Positions 38,401-50,838 of a stretch of DNA of 64,000 nt are shown one piece after another. The translations under genes were made by a program, and so were the position numbers. The DNA lies in NCBI GenBank assembly GCA_036874045.1, contig CM072338.1, positions 15,336,501 through 15,400,500 on the forward strand. Direction: 5' to 3'. Within the stretch, counting starts at the first letter, position 1. Every line of letters starts with the position of its first letter. Source of the DNA: Cymodocea nodosa (taxonomy: Eukaryota > Streptophyta > Magnoliopsida > Alismatales > Cymodoceaceae). The notes under the pieces are model-generated. The model had not been told where the DNA came from. It worked only from the letters and a program-made list of their open reading frames with translations, and ran no database searches.

Positions 38401-38654
38401 GAGGACGCGGTGACAAGGCGGGCGGCGTCGGCGTCCCAGAGGATGGTGCAGAGGGATGACGAAGGACCGTCACCGCTAATGCCACTGGTGTTGGCATTGT
38501 GAGCTTCCCGCAGCTTCACAGACCGGGCTTTCATGGCGGAATACCGATTCGATTTCCCTCTGGAATCGGAGGTTTGCCTTGCTTTTTTAGGGCTTCCTTG
38601 AGCTGGGGACGACCAAATGCGTTTTGGCGGGTCACTTCTGAAAGAAGGCGCCAA
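32407..38654 (-). CDS. EOL1: Ctf4/WDHD1/AND-1-like replisome protein (EOL1)
   Basis: Twelve exons: 38222-38654, 36978-38098, 36665-36841, 36410-36523, 34320-34424, 33983-34117, 33838-33893, 33623-33728, 33465-33557, 33237-33387, 33016-33146 and 32407-32901. All junctions are GT-AG and in phase, giving 1038 residues. The exon 9/10 junction is the least certain. Domains: Arg/Lys-rich N-terminus; WD40 propeller at about residues 55-370 (SGSVDHCVKLHDFP, GHKGVVTGLSFDPNNEYLAS); an acidic linker (NDEEEEEDANN); a SepB-type second propeller and helical bundle (FWVVGLNASKIFCVVCKPPD, DRCILKLIAQCCNGDKL); and a disordered Lys-rich tail. The HMG box of animal WDHD1 is absent. Ctf4 trimers link the CMG helicase to DNA polymerase alpha; Arabidopsis EOL1 also helps maintain H3K27me3 through cell division. 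Intron 4 carries an LTR element. Confidence 0.92.
34491..34644 (+). repeat. 5' LTR of the non-autonomous element
   Basis: 154 bp, TG...CA ends. Shares the cttatatttgtttata promoter-like box and the ttgtgttccaaca end with its partner. Confidence 0.88.
35245..35428 (+). repeat. Long polypurine (A/G) run
   Basis: About 180 bases almost only A and G in the interior of the non-autonomous LTR element. Open frames here on either strand are low-complexity Lys/Glu or Phe/Ser runs and are not genes. Such tracts can adopt triplex (H-DNA) structure. Confidence 0.85.
35851..36004 (+). repeat. 3' LTR of the non-autonomous element
   Basis: 154 bp, same length as its partner, starts directly after the polypurine tract. 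Confidence 0.88.
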
Positions 38655-41080
38655 ATTTATTTATATATTTTTTTGTATTATTATTTTTATTGATTTCATT
38701 TGTTCTTGTTACGGTCAAAACCTAATTTAATACAAAGATTTCATTTATATTTTATTATGATCAAAATTTTATTTTTTTTAATTATATATTATTTTCATAA
38801 CATTAAATAATCTACAAATTTAACTCACGACAAAAGGAAAAAACAAGAATGTGTGAAAAGAGTGTTTGTACACTTAAAAAATGGTGAAAAAAAGAGAAAG
38901 AAATATCATAGAAAATGATAAAAAGAAAAATAATAGAAATTAATAGAAAGTTAGTAGAAAATTAAGGTGTTTGTGTATAAAATAGAAAATGATGGAAAAT
39001 CATAGAATGTAAAAAATATATATTTATTTATAAAATAAAAAATATTAAAATTGATAAATTAAATATTTTTTATATTTATCTACGAGATAGAGAATAACAA
39101 AATTTGACATAGATTAATTTTCATATGTCTCTCATAATATTAATTCCTATTTAATAAGAATATAAATAATTTCTATATGAAAACTACATGTTAATATATT
39201 TTGTGATAATTTACTTTTTTTTTCTCTTTTTTTTTCATCAATTTAGAAGATTAAAAGGTAAAAAATGAAAGAAAATTTTTCTTATATAAGGAAGGGAAAT
39301 GACAAAATCCTTTGGAAACTTATTTGATATACAAAATACCTAGAAAATAATGAAATTTTTTTTATTATTTTTCTTTTTAACATTTTTTGTCATTTTCTAA
39401 GTACATAAATACCTTCTAAATTATATGTTAGAGAGATAGATCTTGAATCATGTTACAAAATTAAATTATAATATTTGATAATGCCTATTATCTCGTCGAT
39501 ATTCTAATGTAATTTAATTACGTTACATTACACAAAAAGCAAAACATAATAGTCTTTCCTAATATGCAATAAATGAGTGTCAAGATGTATTTGAAAATAC
39601 ATTTTAGGTTAACTTATTTTAAGATAAAATTACATTTCAACATAAACATTGATAAAAAAAAATGTAGATTTCAATAACTTGCCATAACTTAAAATAAGAG
39701 AGATACTTTAAATCCAATACAAATCCTTTTTTTATTTTTGGGGTATTGCAATGTGATTTGCTTAGATATACTATTTAAACGAAGTTAACAATATGGATTC
39801 TAATTGTCCAATTAACGTCTTCTCTAGAATTGTGACGAGCAAAGATTTATTTTCTTAATTTGGCAAGTAAGAGAGATAAATAAGGAATTTGAATTAATTT
39901 TAGATTGTGGGATTAATATTGACGTAAATTTTTGGATGTAAGGAAGGGGAACTCCTTCTCACCTATTTGGACTTACCCCAGTATTTCTTTTTTAATGATT
40001 GGTAAAATTATTTCTAAACAAGGTAAACTTATTTTTTAAAATTTTGTTTGCTCTTCTGATCAAAGTAAAAAATTAGAAAGATGTTCTTTTGGGAAACATC
40101 CTCCTTTCTTAGAAGGGTGGAAAACTTTCTTCACTCCATCCAGCATATCTCTCTCTACCAATGAATTTCTTTTGATTCTTAATTCAATTCATTTATTGAA
40201 TATAAGTTCTAATGGCTTCTCTTAGAAATTAATTTCAACTAATTTTTTTTTGGGTGAAATCATGCTATAATAATATGCTTTTTAATGATGGATTAAGGTT
40301 TAGGTTTTATAAACATATCCGAAAGAAAGGATGGTCGAGAAGCCTCACTTGTTTTATTTGTAATTGGAGTTTAAAAAATTGTAAGTATCTTTTTTGGTTG
40401 ATTGTGTCATTCATTTTTAAAATTGGAGTTTTCTCATAAAAAATCCTTATGACTTTTTGGTAAGGATTTTCTTCTATCTTCTCTTAAACATTCTCTTGAT
40501 CTTAACTTTGCTTTCTCAAATTCAACTTGGCATACATTTGTATTTGTTTTTATTTTGGATTATTTGGTTTAATAAAAATAAAGTGATTTTTTACAATAAA
40601 TATATGCTAATGCTTTAAATCTTACATATTTTTTGTTAGTTAAATTTTCTACAGACTTTGGTGTCAACACATTCACCAAATGGAACCTCCATTCCACAAA
40701 AACCTCTAGAGATGCAAAAAATTACATCATGGAAGCTTCAAATTAGAGACCCAATGGTAATTTCCCTAAGAGATGGGTGAATGTTTTCAAAAAAAATGGA
40801 TTACTCGAACCACTGTTACTTTTTGTTTCTCTTCCTAGGAATGGTTCAACTTTAGTTTGCATTTATTTTACTTGTAAACACTGAAATTCAATTCCATAAT
40901 GTAATTTGATTACATCACATTATATTTGTTGTCAACAAAACGAGATTTATATATAAGCTACATACAACCAAATGCTTTTAAAAAGACCACATAAGTAAGA
41001 TTTGTAAACAATGCCAACCAAAAAAAAAAAGAAATATAGGGAGAATGAATTGAGAATAAAGTAGAATGTTTGGATGTTAT
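38655..41080. other. Promoter of the Ctf4-like gene and AT-rich intergenic DNA
   Basis: The first bases upstream of 38654 must hold the Ctf4 promoter and leader. From about 38700 the DNA is strongly AT-rich and unstructured. A 61-residue frame at 40254 shows no domain. Nothing else seen. Confidence 0.5.
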
Positions 41081-42480
41081 ATTTTTGAATATATTTGGGC
41101 ATGATTGATTCTCTCAATGTTCTTGAGAATTGGAATCAAACTTTTCCTTGATTCTTCGATTTTGAAAAATAAAGTAGAGAATATTGTTCAAAAGTTTTCC
41201 AAAATGTAAAGTATTTGAAAACTATTTTGTTCAAACCATGCCTACACAGTACTAAAATTCTTACCATTTATCATAGCTAATCCACCTTATCCTTGCTTGA
41301 ATAGATCTTCCCATTTTACCAAATGGTAACCTTTTATGAAATTTATCTCCCTATCAATATTTATTGAAAGGTGTGAAGTAGAGAAATGGCATATAGGTCT
41401 ACTGATATGTCTGATCTTATGAAATTTTAAAATATAGTTCAAGCTATAAAGATATGTCTGATATGGGTCTCCTGATTAAATATGGTTCTATCACCAATTG
41501 AAAGATATTTACCTGTACAAGATTTAGTCAAGTTCAATATATCAAACACTGGAAACCAAGCAATATTCATTGATTTTCTAAAATGAAGTAGGACAGCCAA
41601 GGTATCTATTTGATTGGAAGTTTTGTAGTTTCATAACCAAGAATAAAACTCAAGCTACTAGTATCCCTCATCAGACAAAACTACTGGAATCGTGGAAAAA
41701 CTTGAGAAAGTCTAATATTCAAAGCTGAACAAATTTGAAAACATAGGATTCTTTTTGAGCTTACAATATTGCTATCAAAAGAGACAACAATTTGAAGGTA
41801 TTATCTATGTAATGAATATTAAGAGTTTCAAGAGCATTATTGGAAAATTTGATTCCTTTAATAAGGTTATTTTGTTTAACAGTTACAAGCATTCTATTTA
41901 GCATATGAGTGATCATGATGAATAACAATGAAGATAAGGAGTGCCCCAACAAGTTTCGTTCTAGGAGTTAATTGAATAGAATAAAGAAGTTAATGGCATA
42001 AATGCATAATTTAAACTAAACAAACTCGTTGAATCCAAAACTTCTAAAGTTGAGTACAACTTAAGTCTAACTTTGAATTCTTGGCTTGAATTACTCTTTT
42101 TTCAATCTCAGAATGAAATAGAACTTTTTTACTCATCTTTCTTAAATTTTCCGTTCATTTCTCTTGCAAAACTTTAGTTAGATTCTTTTATAAGTTGATT
42201 CTTAAAATGTGATTTAGCTGAAAGATTTTACTCAAAAAATAGAGAGAAGCCAAAAAAAGCTATTATTTGGAGCAAAATCTCCAACTTATCCTAAGAGTAT
42301 CAATAAAAAGTCCCAATTTACATGATAACTATTGTTTCAGAAGTTCAATCCCATTAAAAGTCCATTGACTCCCTTAGAACTATTAAAAATATAAAGTTTC
42401 TTAATCATGAAGATAAACTTTGTTAGGTCATCTGTAACCCCTAATTAAACAAATTACTAGTAACCTTCCTTTTGGATCCT
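41080..42480 (-). pseudogene. LINE reverse transcriptase relic
   Basis: The clearest part is an open frame at 41761-41952 on the - strand: GHSLSSLLFIMITHMLNRML..., then LETLNIHYIDNTFKLLSLL. It matches the LINE RT motif block in which relatives have GDPLSPLLF and, about 45 residues on, Y/F-A-D-D; here that reads YIDN. Flanking - frames give weaker, shifted matches, for example a FGKMGRSIQARI piece near 41330. Limits are approximate. It lies 3' of TRAPPC6. Confidence 0.6.
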
Positions 42481-42997
42481 AAGTTAAAATCTCTTTCAAC
42501 ATTTTTTTTCCATTTCTCCTCGTTAACTTCTATTCCTTTCCATTTTGCTTGGAGTTCTCTTGCTCTGGATATCTACCAAGATGACAAACTTCTGGTGGGT
42601 AATACCATTCGTAATTCTCACCAAGATTTGAATTCTAAGGAATATAAAACTACCATTATCAAAAGAAAAGTGACCTGAAAGTACATTTGCATAAAATACT
42701 GCTATTGTGTGCTTCAAACCCTAAACTTTCATCCTAAATGAAGTCGACGGCGTTAACCTTTCCAAGGGTACTATGTCCAATAGTGCTCTATTACAGGCAA
42801 AGACTGTATCTTGTGCAAATTGAACTACAAAGAGCATACGACTCTCAGTGCATGCGAGATAGATATTTGTACAATAACAGCGATAGAAGATTTGTATAAC
42901 CTCAAGAAATTCCTATGTAAGTCTAAAATGAACTCCTGAACTTGTTTACGAGCAGCTGCATGTGGATGGATATTCCAGAAGTCTGCGCTCTCCGAAG

Positions 42998-45549
42998 CTA
43001 TGCTTTTATTCGTACGACAAATGAACCTAGGATAATTTAAATGTTAGTTCATCATATATAATTTAAATGTACGGTGATTATATTTGATTTTTGAACAAGA
43101 AAGTAAACTGCAGAACCTTTATCAACATGTACACAGTAAAATCGAATGGAAAACTTGCTATTCAAAGGAAGAACACAAAATGAATCCAACTTACATCCAG
43201 GAAGGTTGGATGCATCGGCTGATACAGCACATGGAATACCCAAATTGGTAAGTGCTCCCCTTATGATCCCACATGGAAAGTACAAATGCATGCTTGTAGC
43301 TTGAAGCGCACTGTCATCAGGGACTGACATGGGAGGGTCTTGCTGATTAGAATCATTGTGATCAACAGAGGTATCAATTGAGATGCGTGTAAGCCAGCGG
43401 AAGCGGTTGTCTTGCAACACAAATGTACCCTATGCAATATCCAGTAAAGATACCATTGCAACAGGAGAAAAGAATAAAATAAGTCTCCCTCAACTTACTC
43501 TGTGATTGGTTTTCAAGTTATCAATTTGCTTTTTAAACAGTTCGGACCAAAAGTCTTTGCAAATAAATTTAATTGCTTCTAGATGATCACTGAATCGAGG
43601 ACGCTCCATGGTGTACCTGGAAAAATGACAGCATATATATTGGCAGCTAATAATGCTACAATAGGACTAGCAAGCCTAATAGGATACTGTTGAAATTCCA
43701 AATATGTGATAAAGATAAAGAATGTGAAGTTGGACATGCTAAAAAACACTTAAAATGATATTAATTTCAACTGTTTTATCGGCAAGTGATAGTGTGCTAC
43801 TTTTATTAGGCATTTGGTAACTATCATATGAAAATACACTAATATTTTTCAAAAAAACTGAACTAAGCATATATTTTATACCCAGCTTATTTCTATACAT
43901 TAGCTTAAAAAATACTTTAATTTAAACTAAAAACGCTAAATGAACAAATTAGATTCCACAATTTTTTTAGAAAATATCAGCTTATTTTCATGATCATTAC
44001 CAAATAGACAATCTCAATTCAATTATTCTTTACCAAAATTTTATTATATGACTCGTTAATGGAATAATCAATAACTTATTACCTCAACAATTATTCTTTC
44101 CCAGAAATTTGATACCTCAAATATTCTAATTCTTTAAGAATAATTAGTCTTTGTTATGAGTACAGCTACTCAAATTTCAAATATTAGAATTTCTATAGTG
44201 GCAGAATTCTTAGACAATTGATTAGAAAAATGGTTAGTGTTAAGTAGATAGTTAATTGTAAAAACCTGTCAACTCTTCATGAACATGAATTCCAAAACTA
44301 ATTCATTGGAATGTAATGTAATCATCTTAGCAACATGCTGCACTAACCTCTAGTGAAAAAAAAAGAAAAAAAGAGAAAGTGTTGCACATCACAGGTGTAA
44401 CGTTTTTAAGTTAGAGGCTGTGCATTGGTATCTTGATACAAATGAAAATAACAAGAGTTCTCAAACCTTAATGACCAAGTGTGGATAAGGTAGTTAGCCT
44501 AAAACACCAGAAATAGATTAGTAACTTGGAATATGTGAACCTTGACTGGTAAGAATATGAAAGTAGTGGGTATAATGCTAAAAAGAAAAATGATCATTTG
44601 GTTTAACATATGGAAATACATCGGCATTTTTCAAAAAGTTGAATCAAATGTAATTTTCATATGTTAGCTTAAAAATGCACCAATTGAACTGAAAATGATA
44701 ATAAGAAAAAGTTATGTTCTACAGTTTTTTAGAAATGCCAACTTTTTTTTATACATTAGATCTAAATAATTATTGACAAATAGATCCTATATGATTGTAA
44801 ATCATTGTGATTTTATCTTTTCAAATGTTAAACTGTTGAAACTTGGTAGTGAGAGATATTGGGGCCTGTATGGCAAAATGAAATATCAAGAGCTTTGATG
44901 ATCTGGGAAAAAAATTGGTTGGCATATCATCTGCTTTCTTCAAGGTCCAAATTTAGACAGGCCTTACTCCATTCTTCTATGTTGGAAACTTCTCAGTGTC
45001 TCATGGGCTAGAAAGGTGCAATTGGAGACGACTCTACTATTAAGAAAAGCATCCTGATTTACAGCGTAGATACAAGCCTCAGGTAACAAAGACCCTTTCA
45101 ATCTATTTGCCAACACCCTTAAAATGGATCTTATATACAAAGTAACAGTAGTCTCGAATAAGTCACTGTGGGGGCATTCATCTGACGTCAGGTACTCAAT
45201 TAAGGATAGTGGCAGATCCAAAAGGCATGAGCTCAAGCAGTAGCCGAAGCTGGTTCTCCGAGTATCCTCGGGCAAATCAAGCAATTCTATGGTCGAGATT
45301 TGGGGAGGGGGGGGGGACCTATGGGTATAATGCTAACTGTGCGTGTGGTGGGACGACAAGATCGGAGCAGACTAGGAAAGAAATCGAGAGAACTGACCTC
45401 TCGCAGAGCTGGTGGCCGACCTGGTAACCGATGGCCTCGATCCGGCGGGCGGCGACCTCGGGCTTGGCGGAGTACAAGCGATTGCAGTAGGAGGAAACCA
45501 TCTCGATAATCAATGCGTCGACGCAGCTTTCAGCCAACTCCTTCTCCAT
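42998..45549 (-). CDS. TRAPPC6: TRAPP complex subunit TRAPPC6 / Trs33 (Bet3 family)
   Basis: Four exons: 45398-45549, 43499-43616, 43195-43429 and 42998-43026, all GT-AG and in phase, giving 177 residues, the normal family length. TRAPP is a membrane-tethering complex and Rab GEF in ER-Golgi, endosomal and, in plants, cytokinetic traffic; Trs33 is a small core subunit with the Bet3 fold. Diagnostic stretches are [93 protein letters not shown] and the terminal CSFVVRIKA, whose Cys codon is split between exons 3 and 4. The last exon is only 29 bases, and without it the protein would lose its conserved end. Intron 1 (1.8 kb) contains a LINE scrap. The start is the first ATG, preceded by a CT-rich leader. 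Confidence 0.95.
44964..45284 (-). pseudogene. LINE RT fragment in intron 1 of TRAPPC6
   Basis: An open 106-residue frame contains [33 protein letters not shown] and [14 protein letters not shown]. This matches the LINE RT block in which relatives read (K)VLANRLK, NQSAFV..R.I.DN, LLAHEL. Only this block is recognisable, so it is a 5'- and 3'-truncated relic in the same orientation as the gene. It has no sign of being an exon. Confidence 0.75.
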
Positions 45550-46837
45550 CTCGTCTTCTGCCGCGCCCTACCCTCCTGCCAACGACAACTCACCTGCTCC
45601 TCGCGGCGGTGATGCCAACAATGCCGGCCGACGGAAGCGAATCAGATCCCTCACCTGGATTTTCAAAGAAATCCGCTTTGTTGAAAATACAATAAATATT
45701 GTTATTTTTTATAAATTATTTTAAGTATAACATGAAACGGCTAAATATTATTATAGATATTCACAACTGAAAATATTATAAATTATTGATAAATCTATCA
45801 ATATTAAATATTATATTTAAAATAAATGTTTACGAAAAAGAAGTATTTATTTTAGATATAATTTTTAAATAAAAGTTAAGTTAATATACTAAACCCTACT
45901 TCCAACCATATTTTGCTGAACAGAAAATAGAAAATTCTTATCCTATTATTATTCTTCGTCAAACGTACCTTAATAAGAGGAAATTATGTGACATGAGTTG
46001 AATTTATTTCACGTACCACTTAAAACTTTCTTGATGGTGTCTTACTCGTGGCATCACTTTTTTAATAGTATTTTATTTTTAAAAATAAAAATAATTATAT
46101 AATTAATTATCTATGATATAATATATTAAAAACTAAATTGTAATATTAATTTGAATTATAATAAATATTTTATTTTTAATTAAAAATCAATGATTGAAAT
46201 TTTATAGGTAGGGGTTCGATTTTAAGACATTTATAACAATGATCGATATTTATTTAATTTATGTAAAAATTTTATCATACATTTATAACATTTAATTATA
46301 AAATTTATACGGTTACTTTTGCCTCATTTATAAGAAAAAAAAGTTAAAATATCACTAGAAAATTTATCTAATATCACCGCAAATAAATCCATCCACTTCA
46401 CATATGTTAAACAATTCACACAATAAAAACTCAAATAAGCGCATCCCCTGCTTGCATGCAACCAACTGGTGATTTATAAAGGCAAGAGGACATTCATTGG
46501 TATTAACAAAGATAGTGCAATTAATCTTACTTTATTTTTATAAGATTCTTAAGAAAAAAGATCTTAAATTCAAAGCAAATCTTTTCGGAATTATTTTCTA
46601 AAATAAAAATACCACCATTATAAAAAAATTGGCGATTCATACAGCGAAGCAAGTCTTTTCAGAATTGCTCAGTACACACGAACATCATGAAATTGATAAC
46701 AGATAAGTTAAAGAGAGGCATTTGTTAAAAGAATTTATCACTCTAGACAACAAATGTGCCGCATAAGAGACAATCTTTTTTAGCAAACATGATATCTCCG
46801 TAGGGGAATTCGGAGTAAATAATGCTCCTGTTACTGT
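45550..46837. other. TRAPPC6 leader/promoter and AT-rich intergenic DNA
   Basis: 45550-45660 is GC- and CT-rich, as expected for the leader of the - strand TRAPPC6 gene. The rest is AT-rich; no gene or repeat recognised. Confidence 0.5.
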
Positions 46838-46911
46838 CTATACGAGAAGGAATGGAAGGGATGCTGGCTGAGGACTCATTAGTTCATGGATTTCACAGCT
46901 CAAGGACATAC
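46838..46911 (-). CDS. Possible terminal exon of an unrecognised gene
   Basis: After an acceptor (gacag|GTATGTCC), the - strand reads GMSLSCEIHELMSPQPASLP then FLLV and a TAG stop at 46838. Its phase (two bases to finish a codon) fits the one base left by the candidate exon at 48283-48338. No family recognised. Could be chance. Confidence 0.25.
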
Positions 46912-49620
46912 CTGTCATGGAGATCATATTAATTTCACAAAAATACCAAACCAAAATCATAAGTCATGTCACTCAACAAAAACACCAAACTAAGCAAACA
47001 CCACTCCTCCTAAGTCACTCCAACTTGAAGAGGCACTTCCTTAAGTAACAGCAACCACTTGGCTTAATAAAAGAGTGAGGACTTCTTTAAACAAATAAGA
47101 CCCAAGTAAGAATATAATCGATTTATTCATAAATTAACTTCTAATGAATTTCGCAGCAAAGAAGATTTTAACTAGGCTAACCAACCCATATGAAATGCAA
47201 ATAACCTTATATTTTTATTGAAGACAGATTAACACTGACCACTAAAGGTCTGTAAACAAGACACAACAAAATATTAAACTATAATTTATGAATTTTTTCC
47301 TTGCATGAGAAAATTATAGATTTTCTTGATAATAGTGATATTTTTATCTAAGTTTAAATCCGATACCTTGTCCCTAACAATAATTGGATGCCCAAGTATG
47401 CTATACCACAGTTGGAAAAAAACTTATAGTTTTTAGAAGCATTTGATCATTTTTAGTGAATAAATGTAAAAGGGAGAGGAAAAAAGGAGCAGAAGAAGGA
47501 TGAGTATAATATCTAATTTCTTTTTAAAAAGAGGTAAATCTCTTTTTTCAAATCACATTTTTAACCTCAAAATATAATTTTAGGATGAAGTTACCATACA
47601 CAACCAAGCACCTTAAATTATTTCTACATGTAATTTTCGAAACCACATTTTTCTTGGACTTACCAAACAAGCCTTAAGTTTTCATGGATCGGTGAACACA
47701 AACTATTGGTAAAAACTTTAGTAATTTAGTTTAACCATGCACATAGAAGATGATAACAGTACATCATTTTTATCTTGGTCAAATAGAATAGTACACGGAA
47801 AAGAACGGTGAAAATCCAAATCAACTTGCAATCTGCCAAAAAAACCCGATGTCAAGTTCTCCTCACCCCGCACAGTTGACGCTGCATTGATAATCAACTC
47901 CTCGGCTAACCCTTTCAAAAGGGAAAATCCTTTAAAAAAATTTCTCAGCTACGATGAAGGTAGTCATGGTCTTGGTGGACACGGATGCTGTGGTTAATAA
48001 CAAAAGCTGCACTGAGACTCAATGAAAAACTTGATTCACTTGTAATATTTTAGCTACATTTGGTAGCATTTATTGAATGAGCATTAATTCAAAAACACAA
48101 CTTATTGAAAATACAGTGGGAGAATAATTTATTGAATAAGTGATAAAATAAACACTTATTTGCTTTTTACAATAAGTGCTTATTTCAATCACATTTGAAA
48201 ATACTTGTTCAATTAGTACTTCAAAATAAATTAGTGTAAAAAAGTATATTTAAACGCAAAAATAAAGGATAATAATACCTACCTCTGTGTGGCAAACGAA
48301 GATCGACAATCTTGCATGTTAACAAATAAATTGTACTCCTGGAAAAGCAGAAACCAGAAAAATCTTAATGAGAGTATAACCACATAACCATCACCATTGC
48401 AGCTTAAATTGCGTTAGATGCTGCAAGAGTACATGGTAGTGATAGACATTCTCATTACCAAACTATATTTGATTGTCCGCTAGGACATAGTTATCACCCT
48501 ATTCAGCTACAACTAGACATATCATGCTTTATTTTTAGAAAACAGAAAAGATAAGAACAAACGTACATGTGAATAACTTTAGCAGAAAACCAGAGTTTAA
48601 GCATCAACATCCAGTGAATATCATTAATTCAGATTAATAATAAGGAGAAAAAAGATTTTTATATAACCAAAAGTTCACAGATTCCTTCTAACCACTTAGG
48701 CCTTAGGTAGTGTTTAATATTGATTTTAGAAGCTTAAACTCTACAAAACTGTGATCCTACATTGATTTCAAGGTAAAAAATCGTAAAATTTTCAATTGTT
48801 GTACAAAATCTACCAGAAATATTTTTTCAATTTTGGCATCAAATTTTGTGCTAAAAGAAAGGACTGTAAACTAATAAAATTAATTTGAATTAAATGTTTC
48901 CTCAATTCTAGAAAAATAAATTATGAAATACTGTTCAAAATATTTTTGATGCTTTTCAAAATCAGTCATGTCAATAACTTTTAAAAATGATTTTCTTATA
49001 ATTGTAACTACATAAAATCCAAAATTTCTAAAATTGATCATAAATGAGACCTTAACCACATTTCAAAAGCATGTGAATAGGAGTTGGAAAAGGATAGTTT
49101 TCTAATGAAAAAAGCCAGTTGGGTGGAAAAGAATGAGATTACAAAGAAGAAAGGTGACCATATGATTTGAAAAGCAAAAAACTTACAAACTTACAATACC
49201 ATTAGTAAAGCACATATTGCTTGAGAAGGAAAAAAAATTTCCCAAAAATAATAGAAGGTGCCCAAAATTTACAAACAAAAATAGGCACAATTCCAAAAGA
49301 TAATAAAAAATTGGAAATATACATGATAATATTAAAAATGATTAGATATTTACTTTTAAATTTGAATGATAACATGCCATTTATACATTTTCATGAAATG
49401 CTTCTTGAAGTTTGGATCATTCAAAGAAAAAGTAAACAATGTAGGTTTATTAAAATAATATTGGTAGTCTCAACGTACATAAATCAAAGAAGAAGAGGAT
49501 TTACCATTTATGAAAACTAAATCAACACAGATAGATTTGGCATGGTACTGCAGCAACCGTCACAGCACCCCTGAATTCTTTGCCAACTAAAGGTGTGGGC
49601 TAGTGCTTGCTGTATTTGTT
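46912..49620. other. AT-rich DNA with one candidate exon
   Basis: Apart from the candidate exon at 48283-48338, nothing supported. Frames at 47718 (-) and 49221 (+) show no domain and unconvincing composition. Confidence 0.4.
48283..48338 (-). CDS. Possible internal exon of an unrecognised gene
   Basis: Bounded by a good acceptor (ttttccag) and a strong donor (GAG|GTAGGT). In one phase it reads STIYLLTCKIVDLRLPHR and continues in frame into the candidate last exon at 46838. 56 bases long. No family recognised; the upstream exon is not established. Confidence 0.3.
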
Positions 49621-49639
49621 TTGAATACCCTTTACTTTT

Positions 49640-50010
49640 CTCTCAAATGCATCATATCTGCTAATTCTCTCCTGAATGGAATTGGAGATACATAAAATTT
49701 CACAGCAGATGAGACACTCAAAAATATGTCATTCAATGCCTTGGAAGTGACTTCTCCAGTGGAAGCATAGGATTTTAACATGGCTAGCAATGAAGAGCAG
49801 TCACCTACTACTAACTGATATGGGGGGTATAATGGGCCTAGGGTGTCATGATTACATTTGAAGTTATGAACCTGTGACAATGAATGTATTAATGGAAGAA
49901 AGGCATCTCTTATGGTGTTTGCAACTTCAGCAAGCCAATGTTCAACATGGGAGATGTCACAAGCGTAACATACAGGAAGACCTACATTTGGAATACCATG
50001 AAAATTATTC
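49640..50010 (-). pseudogene. Unidentified open segment, gene fragment or exon
   Basis: On the - strand an open stretch of about 120 codons with gene-like composition: KLCPKNNFHGIPNVGLPVCY, then HVEHWLAEVANTIRDAFLPL, GPLYPPYQLVVGDCSSLLAM and KALNDIFLSVSSAVKFYVSP. It starts right after a stop (about 50013) without an obvious start codon or acceptor, and runs on into unconvincing sequence below 49640. It may be an exon or a captured gene fragment. I do not recognise the family. Confidence 0.35.
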
Positions 50011-50419
50011 TTAGGACAAAGCTTGCCCTAAGTTAACCAAGTCGTGGAATAACGATAAAACCCAAGGATGGTATATTAAAGGCCACATGATAATACCAAG
50101 AAATCAAGGGTATATTACTTGGTCCTAGGACTCGAGGAGATTCAAGTCTTGTTTCTCCACTCCCAACGACCAAAAATACCTTTGTAGAATGTAAATGCAT
50201 AGAGTAAGGCCTATTAATCGATGGAATTGCATTGCAAAATCAAGGAAATACGATGGTTTATGTCCTCAGTGTAAGCAATAACCTGGCTAACATAATGGTG
50301 GAAACAAATGGAAAATATTTGACAGGAAAGAAGAGTAAGAACAGAAATCTCTCGTTTTGGGTGGAGACGCTAGAGTAGACAATCCATATGTCGTTTCTAC
50401 TTGACCGTTGGCTCTCTAT

Positions 50420-50585
50420 GGCCCGTTTTCAGGAAAGACTTTGACTACTCATTGAATCACCTCTCTCCCCACAGGCACTGGAGCACCCTGCCGGCTTGTT
50501 CCAATATTGCTTCTTCCATCTGCATATTCAAAACGTACAAGAGCCAATCCGCCTACAAAAATAGGTCCTAAGTCTTGCAACAGAT
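50420..50585 (-). pseudogene. Second unidentified open segment
   Basis: On the - strand, about 46 codons read DLLQDLGPIFVGGLALVRFE and YADGRSNIGTSRQGAPVPVG, then EVIQ and a stop. Composition is protein-like and unlike the AT-rich flanks. It lies upstream of the segment at 49640-50010 but is separated from it by stops. Possibly parts of one decayed or spliced gene; not recognised. Confidence 0.3.
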
Positions 50586-50838
50586 CTGCTACAGAACGAA
50601 TTAATTAAGAAACGGTAAGAATTGTATTTCATAAGAAACTAGGTTTTGAAGTTGATTGCGTATTCAATAATTTGCTTCTCGTTGACGGTCAATCAACATC
50701 AGCCATAATTACTAGAGCATTAAAAAAAAAAAAAAAATCTAAACACGAAGAAGACAAAATCACATTCTCCTCGGGAGTGGCCTCTGCCGGTAAAGACGAG
50801 AAGAGAAGCGTAGGAGAAAATAGAACTCACCTGAGACG

